This document shows positions 27,636 through 35,776 of a stretch of DNA of 64,000 nt, one piece after another. The DNA lies in assembly GCF_000316605.1 (NCBI RefSeq), contig NC_019683.1, positions 666,036-730,035 of the forward strand, given 5' to 3'. The translations under genes and the position numbers were made by a program. The DNA is from [Leptolyngbya] sp. PCC 7376 (GTDB lineage: Bacteria > Cyanobacteriota > Cyanobacteriia > Cyanobacteriales > MRBY01). Position 1 is the first letter of the stretch. Every line of letters starts with the position of its first letter. The notes beneath the pieces are model-generated. The model was not told the origin of the DNA, did not search any database, and saw only the letters and a list, made by a program, of their open reading frames with translations.

Positions 27636-28223
27636 ATGCTTGAAGATTTGGATGCAACTTTGGAGGCTCTGATTAAGCGGGAATTTCCGGCGGATGTTCC
27701 TTCGTCTTCAACGACAGTTCATATTAGTTTCGAGACGCCTTTTCAGGGTTCTATTCCCCAAAAGCCAGCTCTGAATTTTTTTCTCTATGACGTGCGGGAA
27801 AATTTGGAATTGCGGAACGCTGTCGGTGGTTGGGAGCGGCAGGATAATGGCAGGGCAGTAAAGCAACGTCCTCCAGCTCGGGTTGATTGCTCTTATCTTG
27901 TGACGGCTTGGCCACAGAATGATGATGATATTAAAACGGAACACCAATTGCTGGGTGAATTGACGCGGGTTTTATTGCGATATCGTCGCATTCCAGAAGT
28001 ATTTTGGCAGGATAGTTTGCAGGATCAGCCTGTGCAGATTCGTATGGTGAGTTTGCGTCCGAGTAATCTCAATAGTTTTGGGGAATTTTGGCAGGCTATG
28101 GGTGGTCGTGATGGCACAAGACCCAAGGTTGTTTTGCATTGCACAGTAACTATTGCAGTCGATCTTGGACTCGATGCACCTGAAGCTCCATTAGTGGGTA
28201 TGGTCACTGGGGGGCAAGCCTAA
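27636..28223 (+). CDS. CIS cap / tail-terminator protein (DUF4255, Cis16/Pvc16-like)
   Basis: A 195-residue protein starting the injection-system locus. Its start (MLEDLDATLEALIKREFP) and the segments PALNFFLYDVRENLELRN and RVDCSYLVTAWP...EHQLLGELTRVLLRY are those of DUF4255, the cap protein that ends the tube and sheath in eCIS-type particles. The stop codon directly abuts the next start codon, so coupling is tight. Confidence 0.88.
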   Translation: MLEDLDATLEALIKREFPADVPSSSTTVHISFETPFQGSIPQKPALNFFLYDVRENLELRNAVGGWERQDNGRAVKQRPPARVDCSYLVTAWPQNDDDIKTEHQLLGELTRVLLRYRRIPEVFWQDSLQDQPVQIRMVSLRPSNLNSFGEFWQAMGGRDGTRPKVVLHCTVTIAVDLGLDAPEAPLVGMVTGGQA

Positions 28224-28838
28224 ATGTTGCAGCTCTCTCTCAAAAATGTGCAGGTGGCGATCGCCGGAAAAGTTTTACTGGCAGAGACGGGTGAGCCTTT
28301 AGCCAAGGCCATGGTCGAAATGATTGAAATGCCCGCGAAGTTTCAGCGAATTTTGCAATTAAAAGCAATGCAAGCTGGTGATGAATGGGCGATCGCCACG
28401 GAGAGAATTGATCGCAAATTGACGCGTAATGATGGCAGTTTTTTCTTTACGGATTTGCCACTAGGAAATTATGTAGTTCGAGCTTCTGTTGTTAATGGTG
28501 GTAGTCGATATCAAGCTGTGACTCGTGAATTTCAGGTCAAACAGCAGCAGAGCTCGACAGATTTAGAGACAGCAGTTGGCAATTTAGAGATTTTACCGAC
28601 GGGTATTAAAGGTCAAGTTTTAGCGAATGGACAGGCGATCGCCTACGCCAAGATTCGACAGGTTGATGACAATACAGAAACCCTGAGCGATGCAGATGGA
28701 AATTACCGCTTTGTGGGTTTAGAAGCTGCGACACAACCAACAGTTTTTCAGATTTCGAGTGCTGATTTTCCACCGCAACGGCGATCGGCAATGCTGCAAC
28801 AGGGGGTGATGACGACCGTCGATTTTTCACTGGACTAG
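28224..28838 (+). CDS. CIS-associated protein with two carboxypeptidase-regulatory-like domains
   Basis: A 204-residue protein made of two small beta-sandwich modules of the CarboxypepD_reg type. The first has GKVLLAETGEPLAKAMVEM...DGSFFFTDLPLGNYVVRA and the second GIKGQVLANGQAIAYAKI...DADGNYRFVGL. Such modules are structural. Its location between cap and sheath suggests it decorates or stabilises the distal end or anchors the particle, but this is inference. Confidence 0.75.
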   Translation: MLQLSLKNVQVAIAGKVLLAETGEPLAKAMVEMIEMPAKFQRILQLKAMQAGDEWAIATERIDRKLTRNDGSFFFTDLPLGNYVVRASVVNGGSRYQAVTREFQVKQQQSSTDLETAVGNLEILPTGIKGQVLANGQAIAYAKIRQVDDNTETLSDADGNYRFVGLEAATQPTVFQISSADFPPQRRSAMLQQGVMTTVDFSLD

Positions 28839-28922
28839 ATCTCCATATTCTCCCCTTGCCAAAAGGGATGGCGATCGCCAAATATTCCTACTTTTCAAAT
28901 TCTTTCTGAAGGAGTGATATCC

Positions 28923-30326
28923 ATGCCGAGTTATCTTTCACCGGGCGTTTATGTCGAGGAAGTGCCGTCTGGTTCTGCCCCGATTGCTGGGGTTGGAACG
29001 AGTATTGCCGCCTTTATTGGCACCATTAATCCCAGTGCCTACCAAAGTGATGCCACCACCACCCAAACCGTTGGGTCTAGCGCTGCTCCAGTCGCCATTG
29101 GCACGGGCGAAGGCGGCAATAAAAAAAGCTATATCTTTGCGGATTTATATCCTATTTCTGGTAGTAACTATGGCTTTTTCGCCGATGGTGAAGCCGCTGC
29201 CGTTGAAAGCGTCACCAATAACGATGCTGATAAAACTGTCACAGTGAAATTTGATGCGTCGGTAGCCTCTGGAGCTGCAATCACAGGTTTTTACGATACC
29301 GAAGTCAGCGCGGCCAGCACCTCAACCTACGCAGCAGAAAGCGAAATAAAACTCTGTACTAATTTCACCGAATTTAAGAAATATTTTGGGGATTTTATGG
29401 ATCCCACTGGCGACACTGCGGGACAAAATACCCTTGCCCATTCGGTGTATGGCTTCTTCCGTAATGGTGGTACTCGCTGCTATATCGTGTGGATTTCTGG
29501 TCAGGATAAAATCGCTGGTGTCCTCGAAGATTTTGAGGCAATCGATGAAATTACGCTGGTGCTCGCTCCCGGCAGCCTTGAGCTCCGCGATGATATTTCT
29601 AGCCACTGCTCTAAGATGGGCGATCGCTTTGCCATTCTTGACAGTCAGGAAGAGCAAGATCTAAGCAGCACTTCTCTGGTTGCCGATCTAAAGCCTTTCA
29701 ATTCAGACTATGCGGCGTTATATTTCCCCTGGATTGAGGTGTATGACCCCAACTCTGATAGCAATATTTTTGTCCCTCCCAGTGGGGCGATCGCCGGAGT
29801 ATATGCGCGGGTAGATAGTCAACGCGGTGTCCACAAAGCCCCTGCCAATGAAAGTATTTTAGGTGCGCTTAGTTTGAAGTATGCCATCAGCAAAGCCAAG
29901 CAAGATGGCCTAAATCCCGACGGCATTAATTGCATTCGTCAGCTCAATGGCAACATTCGTATTTGGGGCGCGCGAACCCTCGGCGGTAATGCTAACGGCG
30001 AGTTTAAATACATCAATATCCGCCGGCACTTTAATTACCTCAAAGAATCCATCGACGAAGGAACGCAATGGACAGTCTTTGAGCCTAATACCTCGGAACT
30101 TTGGGCAAAGATTCGCCGTAATGTATCTGCCTTCCTAATGATCGAATGGAGTAATGGCGCATTATTTGGCAGCACACCAGAGCAAGCTTTTTATGTGAAG
30201 TGTGATGCTGAAACTAATCCGCCAGAGATTCGCGATGCGGGGCAGGTGGTCACAGAGATCGGTTTAGCTGTTGTGAAACCTGCTGAATTTGTCATCTTCC
30301 GCATTAGCCAGTGGTCGGGCAATTAA
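28923..30326 (+). CDS. CIS contractile sheath protein 1
   Basis: 467 residues from the ATG at 28923, chosen because AAGGAG lies 8 bases upstream and the product then begins MPSYLSPGVYVEEV, the classic sheath N-terminal motif. Residues about 50-135 form a variable surface domain. The conserved core follows: YGFFRNGG, MGDRFAILDS, AALYFPW, SGAIAGVYAR, NCIRQLNGNIRIWGARTL, and a C-terminal PAEFVIFRISQW strand that invades the neighbouring subunit. This is the main sheath. Hexameric rings of it contract to drive the inner tube. Confidence 0.93.
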   Translation: MPSYLSPGVYVEEVPSGSAPIAGVGTSIAAFIGTINPSAYQSDATTTQTVGSSAAPVAIGTGEGGNKKSYIFADLYPISGSNYGFFADGEAAAVESVTNNDADKTVTVKFDASVASGAAITGFYDTEVSAASTSTYAAESEIKLCTNFTEFKKYFGDFMDPTGDTAGQNTLAHSVYGFFRNGGTRCYIVWISGQDKIAGVLEDFEAIDEITLVLAPGSLELRDDISSHCSKMGDRFAILDSQEEQDLSSTSLVADLKPFNSDYAALYFPWIEVYDPNSDSNIFVPPSGAIAGVYARVDSQRGVHKAPANESILGALSLKYAISKAKQDGLNPDGINCIRQLNGNIRIWGARTLGGNANGEFKYINIRRHFNYLKESIDEGTQWTVFEPNTSELWAKIRRNVSAFLMIEWSNGALFGSTPEQAFYVKCDAETNPPEIRDAGQVVTEIGLAVVKPAEFVIFRISQWSGN

Positions 30327-30445
30327 CTTTGGGAAGGGTTAGGGATTGGTTCTCTGCTAATGGGTGCAACCTACTGAAACCCTTTCCGCCTTCGGCATCT
30401 TTCCCAAGGAAGGAACATCGCTAAATCAATAACTTTTCACCATCT
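30327..30445 (+). repeat. Hairpin-rich intergenic element, copy 1
   Basis: Between sheath 1 and sheath 2, 30351-30413 is related to 32053-32115, which follows the first tube gene. Shared blocks are TTCTC/TGCTAATG, AACCTAC-G-AA, CCGCC-TTCGG and TTCCCAAGGAAG. Pairings GGTT/AACC, GCC-TTC-GGC and TTTCC/GGAAG could give two or three short stems in the mRNA. Confidence 0.65.
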
Positions 30446-31540
30446 ATGCAAGGTTTTGACTTCAAAATTCCGGGAGTAACGCTCGATTTTTCCGCCCCTG
30501 TACCGACGGAAGAATTACTATCGGGCATTCCCACATTTCTTGGCGTTCCGATGGCAAAAGATGGTTCTTGGGATGTCAAACGCTTAACCCTCTGGACACA
30601 ATTTGAACAGGTTTTTGAGGCGACATCCGATAGTTTTCTTGAAGATACAATCCGTGGTTTCTTCGAGAATGGTGGCGAAATTTGCTATGTCGTACCGCTT
30701 CGAGATAAAGGATTTCAAGCGTTACGAGATGGTCTAGAACAAACAGAACTGATCGAAAATTTTGATTTGATCTGTGTGCCTGACGTGGTGCTCCATCCCC
30801 AAGCCGTTCAACTGCAACAAATGGTGGTAGATCATTGCGAACAAATGGGCGATCGCCTCGCGATTTTGGATGCCTTACCAGATATCGATCAACAGCGGGA
30901 TTTCCTGAAAGGTCGCAGTGCCGCCATTTATGCCCCTTGGCTAAAGACAGAATTCAGCGATCGCCCGGTTCCACCCTGTGGTCATATTGCTGGAGTATTT
31001 ACCCGCAATGATCGCACTGTCGGCGTTCATGGCACGCCCGCCAATATTGCCCTCGAAGGCGTTCTTGATCTCACAACCCTATTTACTTCTGCCCAACAAG
31101 CTGACTTTATTGCGGGCGATCGCCCAGCAGTAAATTACATTCGAGCCTTTACCGGACGAGGAATGCGAATTTGGGGCGGACGTACCATTAGCACCGACCC
31201 AGAGTGGTGTTATGTTGGCGTGCGGCGATTGTTTATCCAGTTCAAACGGTGGTGTGATTTCAACTTGGCGGACATCGCCTTTGAGGAAAACAATTTTAAG
31301 TTGTGGCTGAGGATCCAGCGGGAAATTGCCTACTACTGCGAAACCCTCTGGAGCCAAGGCGCATTACAAGGAGCCACTCCCGAGCAAGCTTACTTTGTTC
31401 GTTGTGATGGCAGTACCAATCCCCGCGAAGTGATCGATCAAGGCAAAGTGATTACCGAAGTGGGACTTGCTCCAACCGTTCCTAACGAATTTATCCATCT
31501 CACCCTTGTCCACGGCGAAAACGGAGTGGCCGTTAACTAA
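30446..31540 (+). CDS. CIS sheath protein 2 (shorter variant)
   Basis: A 364-residue sheath paralogue. The core motifs are present (FFENGGEICYVVPL, MGDRLAILDALP, AAIYAPWL, CGHIAGVFTRND, NYIRAFTGRGMRIWGGRT, GALQGATPEQAYFVRCDG). It lacks the variable surface domain of sheath 1, and its N-terminus (MQGFDFKIPGVTLDF) lacks the SPGVYVEE arm. Systems such as Afp and PVC also have several sheath genes, where minor sheaths sit near the baseplate or cap. A terminal position for this one is inference from its altered linker arms. Confidence 0.88.
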   Translation: MQGFDFKIPGVTLDFSAPVPTEELLSGIPTFLGVPMAKDGSWDVKRLTLWTQFEQVFEATSDSFLEDTIRGFFENGGEICYVVPLRDKGFQALRDGLEQTELIENFDLICVPDVVLHPQAVQLQQMVVDHCEQMGDRLAILDALPDIDQQRDFLKGRSAAIYAPWLKTEFSDRPVPPCGHIAGVFTRNDRTVGVHGTPANIALEGVLDLTTLFTSAQQADFIAGDRPAVNYIRAFTGRGMRIWGGRTISTDPEWCYVGVRRLFIQFKRWCDFNLADIAFEENNFKLWLRIQREIAYYCETLWSQGALQGATPEQAYFVRCDGSTNPREVIDQGKVITEVGLAPTVPNEFIHLTLVHGENGVAVN

Positions 31541-31587
31541 TTTATTTCCTTATCAGTTTTTGAATTTTATCTACGGAGAGTAAACCA

Positions 31588-32034
31588 ATGCCTACGATTA
31601 GCAATGACCATGATCCATATTCTGTGTATAACTTTTGGGTTGAGTGGGACAATATCGTCCATGCTGGCTTCCAAGAATGCAGTGGCCTATCTCTCACTCG
31701 AAACGCAGGGACTTACCGCGAAGGAACTGATACCAGTCTCGGGCAGCGTCAAATTCCCGGTTTGAATACAAAGGGGAATATCACCCTTAAACGCGGTATG
31801 ACCAGCAACGACGAAATGTTCAAATGGCATAGTGCAATTTTTGGTGGCGTCACAGAACGGCGCAATCTTTCGATTGTATTGACTGATGATGTGGGTAGCG
31901 AAGTCGTTCGTTGGAACCTCAGCAACTGTTGGCCAACCACTTGGACTGGCCCTGATCTCAATGCAACAGCAGAAGATTTTGCGATTGAATCTCTTGAGTT
32001 GGTTTATGAGGGAATTGCCTTTGAGAAAACCTAA
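31588..32034 (+). CDS. CIS inner tube protein 1
   Basis: A 148-residue gp19-like tube protein. It begins with the sequence DHDPYSVYNFWVEWDNIVHAGFQECSG typical of tube subunits and continues with LTLKRG-type (ITLKRGMT) and FAIESLELVYEG strands. Stacked hexamers form the rigid inner tube. It follows the sheath genes, as in other CIS loci. GGAGAG precedes the ATG. Confidence 0.92.
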   Translation: MPTISNDHDPYSVYNFWVEWDNIVHAGFQECSGLSLTRNAGTYREGTDTSLGQRQIPGLNTKGNITLKRGMTSNDEMFKWHSAIFGGVTERRNLSIVLTDDVGSEVVRWNLSNCWPTTWTGPDLNATAEDFAIESLELVYEGIAFEKT

Positions 32035-32302
32035 ATATTTACTCAGAATGGGTTCTCGTCATTAGCAGAACCTACCGGAATCTCTTCCGCCCTTCGGGCA
32101 CCTTCCCCAAGGAAGATAGTCTTCAAGATTTGAATCAGCTTCTGAAATGCCATCTTTATAAAGGCTTACAGAGGGCAAAGAAAATTCTTGTTTCAGTCAG
32201 CTGTCATAAGTACTGTAACGGAATATCCTAAATGACCTTTGCTTTAGCTGAAATTCGTTAAAAGGTAAGAAAATCAGCGGAATTCTAACGCTCTAAACGG
32301 CT
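32035..32302 (+). repeat. Hairpin-rich intergenic element, copy 2
   Basis: A 268-bp gap after the first tube gene. Bases 32053-32115 are the second copy of the element seen at 30351-30413. Possible stems are GGTTCT/AGAACC (32051-32056 with 32067-32072), GCCC-TTC-GGGC (32089-32099) and CTTCC-CCAA-GGAAG (32102-32115). The rest is non-coding. It may attenuate or process the transcript after the strongly needed tube gene. Confidence 0.65.
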
Positions 32303-32665
32303 ATGCAGCAGACTGAATTTGCCTTTGTACTTCCCCAAGGCTATGTCGACCCAGAAGGGAATATCCACCGCGAAGGGGTAATGCGTTTAGCGACAGCCTA
32401 TGACGAAATTACGCCGATGCGGGATCCACGGGTACAGCGAAATCCAGGCTATCTAGTGATTATTTTGCTCTCACGGGTGATTACGCAGTTGGGGTCTCTG
32501 GAGCAGGTCAACACCAAAATGATCGAAGGATTATTTTCGGGAGATCTACTTTATCTCCAAGATTTTTATCAGCGGATTAATCAGAATGGTCATAGTCGTC
32601 TGCGGGTGGCTTGTCCCCATTGTGAAGGGGAATTTGAGGTGGAGACAGTCCCAGTGGGGGAGTAA
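32303..32665 (+). CDS. CIS assembly-chaperone-like small protein
   Basis: A 120-residue protein in the position of the small tail-assembly/baseplate-hub chaperones found in CIS loci. The sequence FAFVLPQGYVDPEGNIHREGVMRLATAYDEI and PRVQRNPGYLVIILLSRVITQLG is a recurrent pattern there. The C-terminus carries a CPHCEGEFEVE segment with a CxxC. There is no zinc ribbon pair. It ends immediately before, and may translationally couple to, a DUF6760-like frame in the -1 phase. Confidence 0.75.
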   Translation: MQQTEFAFVLPQGYVDPEGNIHREGVMRLATAYDEITPMRDPRVQRNPGYLVIILLSRVITQLGSLEQVNTKMIEGLFSGDLLYLQDFYQRINQNGHSRLRVACPHCEGEFEVETVPVGE

Positions 32666-32820
32666 CGCGCTACCCGCTTGATCGTTTGCAAGAAGAGGTC
32701 GCTTATTTGGCCTATCACTTCCATTGGGACTATGAGCAAATTATGTCCCTAGAGCATCAGGAACGGCGGGATTGGGTAGCGCAAGTGGCTCAGATCAATC
32801 AACGGATTAATGAACAGTAA
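32665..32820 (+). CDS. DUF6760-like CIS microprotein without a canonical start codon
   Basis: A frame ending at the TAA at 32818-32820 encodes RYPLDRLQEEVAYLAYHFHW and continues QIMSLEHQERRDWVAQV to NQRINEQ. This matches small proteins found in many CIS loci (DUF6760; possibly equivalent to Pvc6/Afp6). No ATG or GTG precedes the conserved YPLDRL in frame, and in-frame stops lie at 32623 and 32635. At the expected start the sequence is GTA overlapping the upstream TAA, where GTG overlapping TGA would be the usual form. Translation may start at ACG/GTA or by a -1 slip on the five Gs at 32656-32660. Confidence 0.6.
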   Translation, partial: TRYPLDRLQEEVAYLAYHFHWDYEQIMSLEHQERRDWVAQVAQINQRINEQ

Positions 32821-32846
32821 CCAGTAACTACTAAGGGGCGATCGCC

Positions 32847-33374
32847 ATGGGTCTTGGTTCGGGAATAGCATTAAAAGCGGCTTTGAAAGCAGCTCTAGCG
32901 GGCGGCTCGGTGGCGAGTTTTCTCGGGCATGATCCCCATCTCACTCACAACTTTTTTGTGGAAGTGGGCGGTGTTGTGGTTGGTGGGTTTAGTGAGGTGA
33001 GTGGTCTTAGTAGCACTATTAGTACGGAAAGTTATGACGAAGGCGGTGTAAATGACTTTACTCATAAGTTTCCGACGCGGACGAATGCGGCTGATTTGGT
33101 TCTCAGCCGTGGTTTGGTTAATGTTGATTTTTTCTGGTGGTGGTTTGAGGCGACGAGCCGTGGGGTTGTAGCTCCAATGAACGGCACAATTTTGATGCTC
33201 AATGCTGAGCGATTACCTTGGCCGCCAATGTGGTGGATGTTTAAGCAGGCATACCCTGTGGGATGGGAAGGGCCTAGTTTAAATGCCAGCTCTCAAGCAG
33301 ATATTGCGGTCGAGAGAATTACGCTGACGCACCAAGGTTTGACGAAATTTACAGGCATTAAGGGAGCACTCTAG
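32847..33374 (+). CDS. CIS inner tube protein 2 (tube-initiator-like)
   Basis: A 175-residue second tube-fold protein. After a short Ala-rich start it has DPHLTHNFFVEVGGVVVGGFSEVSG, the same fold signature as tube 1, and the C-terminal IAVERITLTHQGL strand. Its longer N-terminus and different surface fit the Pvc5/gp54-like role of joining tube to the baseplate hub. GGGG precedes the ATG at about 10 bases. Confidence 0.87.
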   Translation: MGLGSGIALKAALKAALAGGSVASFLGHDPHLTHNFFVEVGGVVVGGFSEVSGLSSTISTESYDEGGVNDFTHKFPTRTNAADLVLSRGLVNVDFFWWWFEATSRGVVAPMNGTILMLNAERLPWPPMWWMFKQAYPVGWEGPSLNASSQADIAVERITLTHQGLTKFTGIKGAL

Positions 33375-33383
33375 GAGGGAATA

Positions 33384-35063
33384 ATGACAGAGTGGCAGCA
33401 GGGTTTAGATAAACGATTGGTGCAACGGCTTCAACAACCGCTTAATCGAAAAAATATGGGTCAGGTGCTTGTTGATCGGACGGATAAGTTTTTGACGCGT
33501 TTTTCTCTGGTGGAGCAGCAGTTTCAGCGATGGGGAAAATTTCAGGAAAGTAATCCTAGTGCTGTGCCTGTGGTTTATGCGAAACCTACTGAGGATCCTC
33601 TCGGCTTCGCCACTCCCCTTAGTAAAGCGGACAATGGAAGGCATGAAGGTATGGCAAGTGAGACGATCGCCTTATCCTCTCCTTCAGGTTTATCTTCCGG
33701 GTCTCAATCTGATTTAGTGATTCAACGTCGTTTTGATCCAACGGCTAGTGCAGAAAACACTGGCTTAGTGGAAAAAAATAATGAGGCGATCGTCCTAACA
33801 TCTTTAGTGGATCAACCTGTTTCAGATGGTCAAATCGATCTCATCATTCAACAGCCTAGTGATCCCCCCGGCTTCGCTACCCCCCTTGATCAAGGGGGCA
33901 AAGTGGAGTCTCAATCATCGTATTCAGTTGATTTACCTTTAGTAGAAAATCCAATCAATCTGATTGCCGCAGATAACTTGCAAGTGACGAAGGGAGATGT
34001 TTTGTCTGGAACCGAAAGTGAGAGTTCTCCCTCGCCTCAAGAACCAATAAGTAATCTAATTGCTATTTCTGAAGCTCCCAAGCCGATTGCTGAAAATACG
34101 AGCGAGGTTGTAGTTCTAGAATCTGAACTTTTGGCAAATACTACGCATCTAGATTTGCCTCTAATTCAAAATAATTTAGAGAATTCCGTTGACGCCTCTA
34201 GCCCATCATCTGATGCCCCCGAAAAAATATCTTATGTAGCTTCTCTCCCTGTTTCTGAGCAATCTGTTCCGATGGCAACAGTTGCCCTTGAGCAAGGAGA
34301 AAAACAAACTGATGATCTTGAATTAACCCTTAAGACAACTCCAACATCAGAACAAAATCAGGTTTCAGAAGGCTATAGCGATCGCCCGGCCTCCTCAGAA
34401 AAATTAGTTAGCGCTGCAATCCAGCAAACGATTAATCAACAAGCTCAAAGTTTAGACTTGCCCTTGGTTTTTGCTTTACCGAATGTGTCGAGTACAGAAA
34501 TTTTCAACTCAGAAACTCTACAAAATAACGCTCAGCCAGAACCGTTACCCATCGTCAAAGCGCGTTTAGAGCAATTACTGAAATCACGGCGATCGCCTTC
34601 CAAATTGCCCACTGTTCAACCCCAAGCCTTGTCGCGACAGATCCAAATATCAACCGAAACACCTTTAGTACAGCCGTTGCAACAAGAGATCTCTGTGCCG
34701 ACTCCGGTCACATCTCAAACCATGCCATCGGTGCAACCCCAAAGATCTATCCCTGCAACTCAAGCAGACAGCAGTAGGCTGCCACTCACCCAAGCTCAAA
34801 CCATCCAAACCCAAGGGCGATCGCCAACCTCTCCAAGCACTAATAATCCAATCGCATCAACGAATCCAACCCAAACTCAAGTCGTGACACCCGATATTAT
34901 TGCTGCCCAAAATCCTGTGACGGAAACCTTTCAAGCAGCTATGGAACAGGCTGCTCAAAATCAACCAGTCGATATTCAGGCGATCGCCGCGCAGGTTGAG
35001 AAAAAATTACGCCGAAAAATGGTCATCGAACGTGAACGACGAGGGCAAGGTCGATGGCGCTAG
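33384..35063 (+). CDS. Disordered 559-residue CIS structural protein
   Basis: An excellent ribosome-binding site (AGGAGGG) precedes the ATG. The N-terminal 35 residues (GLDKRLVQRLQQPLNRKN and so on) and the C-terminal 50 (PVDIQAIAAQVEKKLRRKM then VIERERRG) are helical and basic, and I recall similar C-terminal motifs in other CIS loci. The 450 residues between are low-complexity, rich in Ser, Pro, Gln, Glu and Thr. Two in-frame copies of a genomic repeat lie inside (DPLGFATPLSK near 72 and DPPGFATPLDQ near 161). It sits between tube 2 and the LysM adaptor. Roles as a tube-lumen, tape-measure-like or anchoring protein are all possible; none is shown. Confidence 0.65.
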   Translation: MTEWQQGLDKRLVQRLQQPLNRKNMGQVLVDRTDKFLTRFSLVEQQFQRWGKFQESNPSAVPVVYAKPTEDPLGFATPLSKADNGRHEGMASETIALSSPSGLSSGSQSDLVIQRRFDPTASAENTGLVEKNNEAIVLTSLVDQPVSDGQIDLIIQQPSDPPGFATPLDQGGKVESQSSYSVDLPLVENPINLIAADNLQVTKGDVLSGTESESSPSPQEPISNLIAISEAPKPIAENTSEVVVLESELLANTTHLDLPLIQNNLENSVDASSPSSDAPEKISYVASLPVSEQSVPMATVALEQGEKQTDDLELTLKTTPTSEQNQVSEGYSDRPASSEKLVSAAIQQTINQQAQSLDLPLVFALPNVSSTEIFNSETLQNNAQPEPLPIVKARLEQLLKSRRSPSKLPTVQPQALSRQIQISTETPLVQPLQQEISVPTPVTSQTMPSVQPQRSIPATQADSSRLPLTQAQTIQTQGRSPTSPSTNNPIASTNPTQTQVVTPDIIAAQNPVTETFQAAMEQAAQNQPVDIQAIAAQVEKKLRRKMVIERERRGQGRWR

Positions 35064-35776
35064 AAAAACTCACAATCAAAGCTGAAAAAAGCACATCTGG
35101 CAGTTTCACCAATATCATTCCGGTGATGTTCAACCCCCAGAGCATTTCGATGAGTGCGAGCGGTTGGCAGGTGGATCGCAAAGGAAATCTTGTGCCGAGC
35201 ACGCCCACTCCAGATATTCTTACCCTTGATTTGTTTTACGACACCACCCTCTATGCCAACCAATGGCCTAAAAATTTCGTCAGTAATCTCATCTCATTTT
35301 CTGCCAGCAGCATCCCCCCGGAGAATGTTCAGAAATTTACGAGCCAAATTACAGATTTAACGAATCCCAGCATTGGTACCGATTCCAAACGTCCCCCTCT
35401 TTGCAAAATCTACTGGGGCAAATTTAGTGATAGTGGCTTAGTTTTTTCTAGTTGCTTTCTGAAAACTGCCGAGAAAACATTAACCCATTTTTGGGCAGAT
35501 GGCACCCCTGTCCGCGCCACATTAAAATGCACCTTTCAAGCTTGGACTGATCCTGAAAGTGATAAAAAAGTCCAAAACCCCATCGATGACCCAGTGCGCA
35601 TCGTTAAACGTGGTGAAACCCTTAGTAGCATTGCCCAAGAGGAATATGGTGATCCAAATCTATGGCGCATTATTGCCAACGAAAATCGCTTATTAAACCC
35701 CCGTAAACTCAAGCCTGGTTTAGTGTTGACCATTCCGCCGTTGTCGCCGAGTGACTATTTGGGAGGTGGGAATTAG
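35054..35776 (+). CDS. CIS baseplate adaptor with LysM domain (Pvc7/Cis7-like)
   Basis: A 240-residue protein. The N-terminal 170 residues (VMFNPQSISMSASGWQVDRKG, FDTTLYAN-type strands) are those of gp53-like CIS adaptors. The C-terminal LysM domain spans about 188-232 (IVKRGETLSSIAQEEYGDP, LWRIIANENRL). In PVC-type particles this protein ties hub to tube and sheath. The LysM may contact peptidoglycan or simply be structural. Its start overlaps the previous gene by 10 bp. Confidence 0.9.
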   Translation: MALEKLTIKAEKSTSGSFTNIIPVMFNPQSISMSASGWQVDRKGNLVPSTPTPDILTLDLFYDTTLYANQWPKNFVSNLISFSASSIPPENVQKFTSQITDLTNPSIGTDSKRPPLCKIYWGKFSDSGLVFSSCFLKTAEKTLTHFWADGTPVRATLKCTFQAWTDPESDKKVQNPIDDPVRIVKRGETLSSIAQEEYGDPNLWRIIANENRLLNPRKLKPGLVLTIPPLSPSDYLGGGN

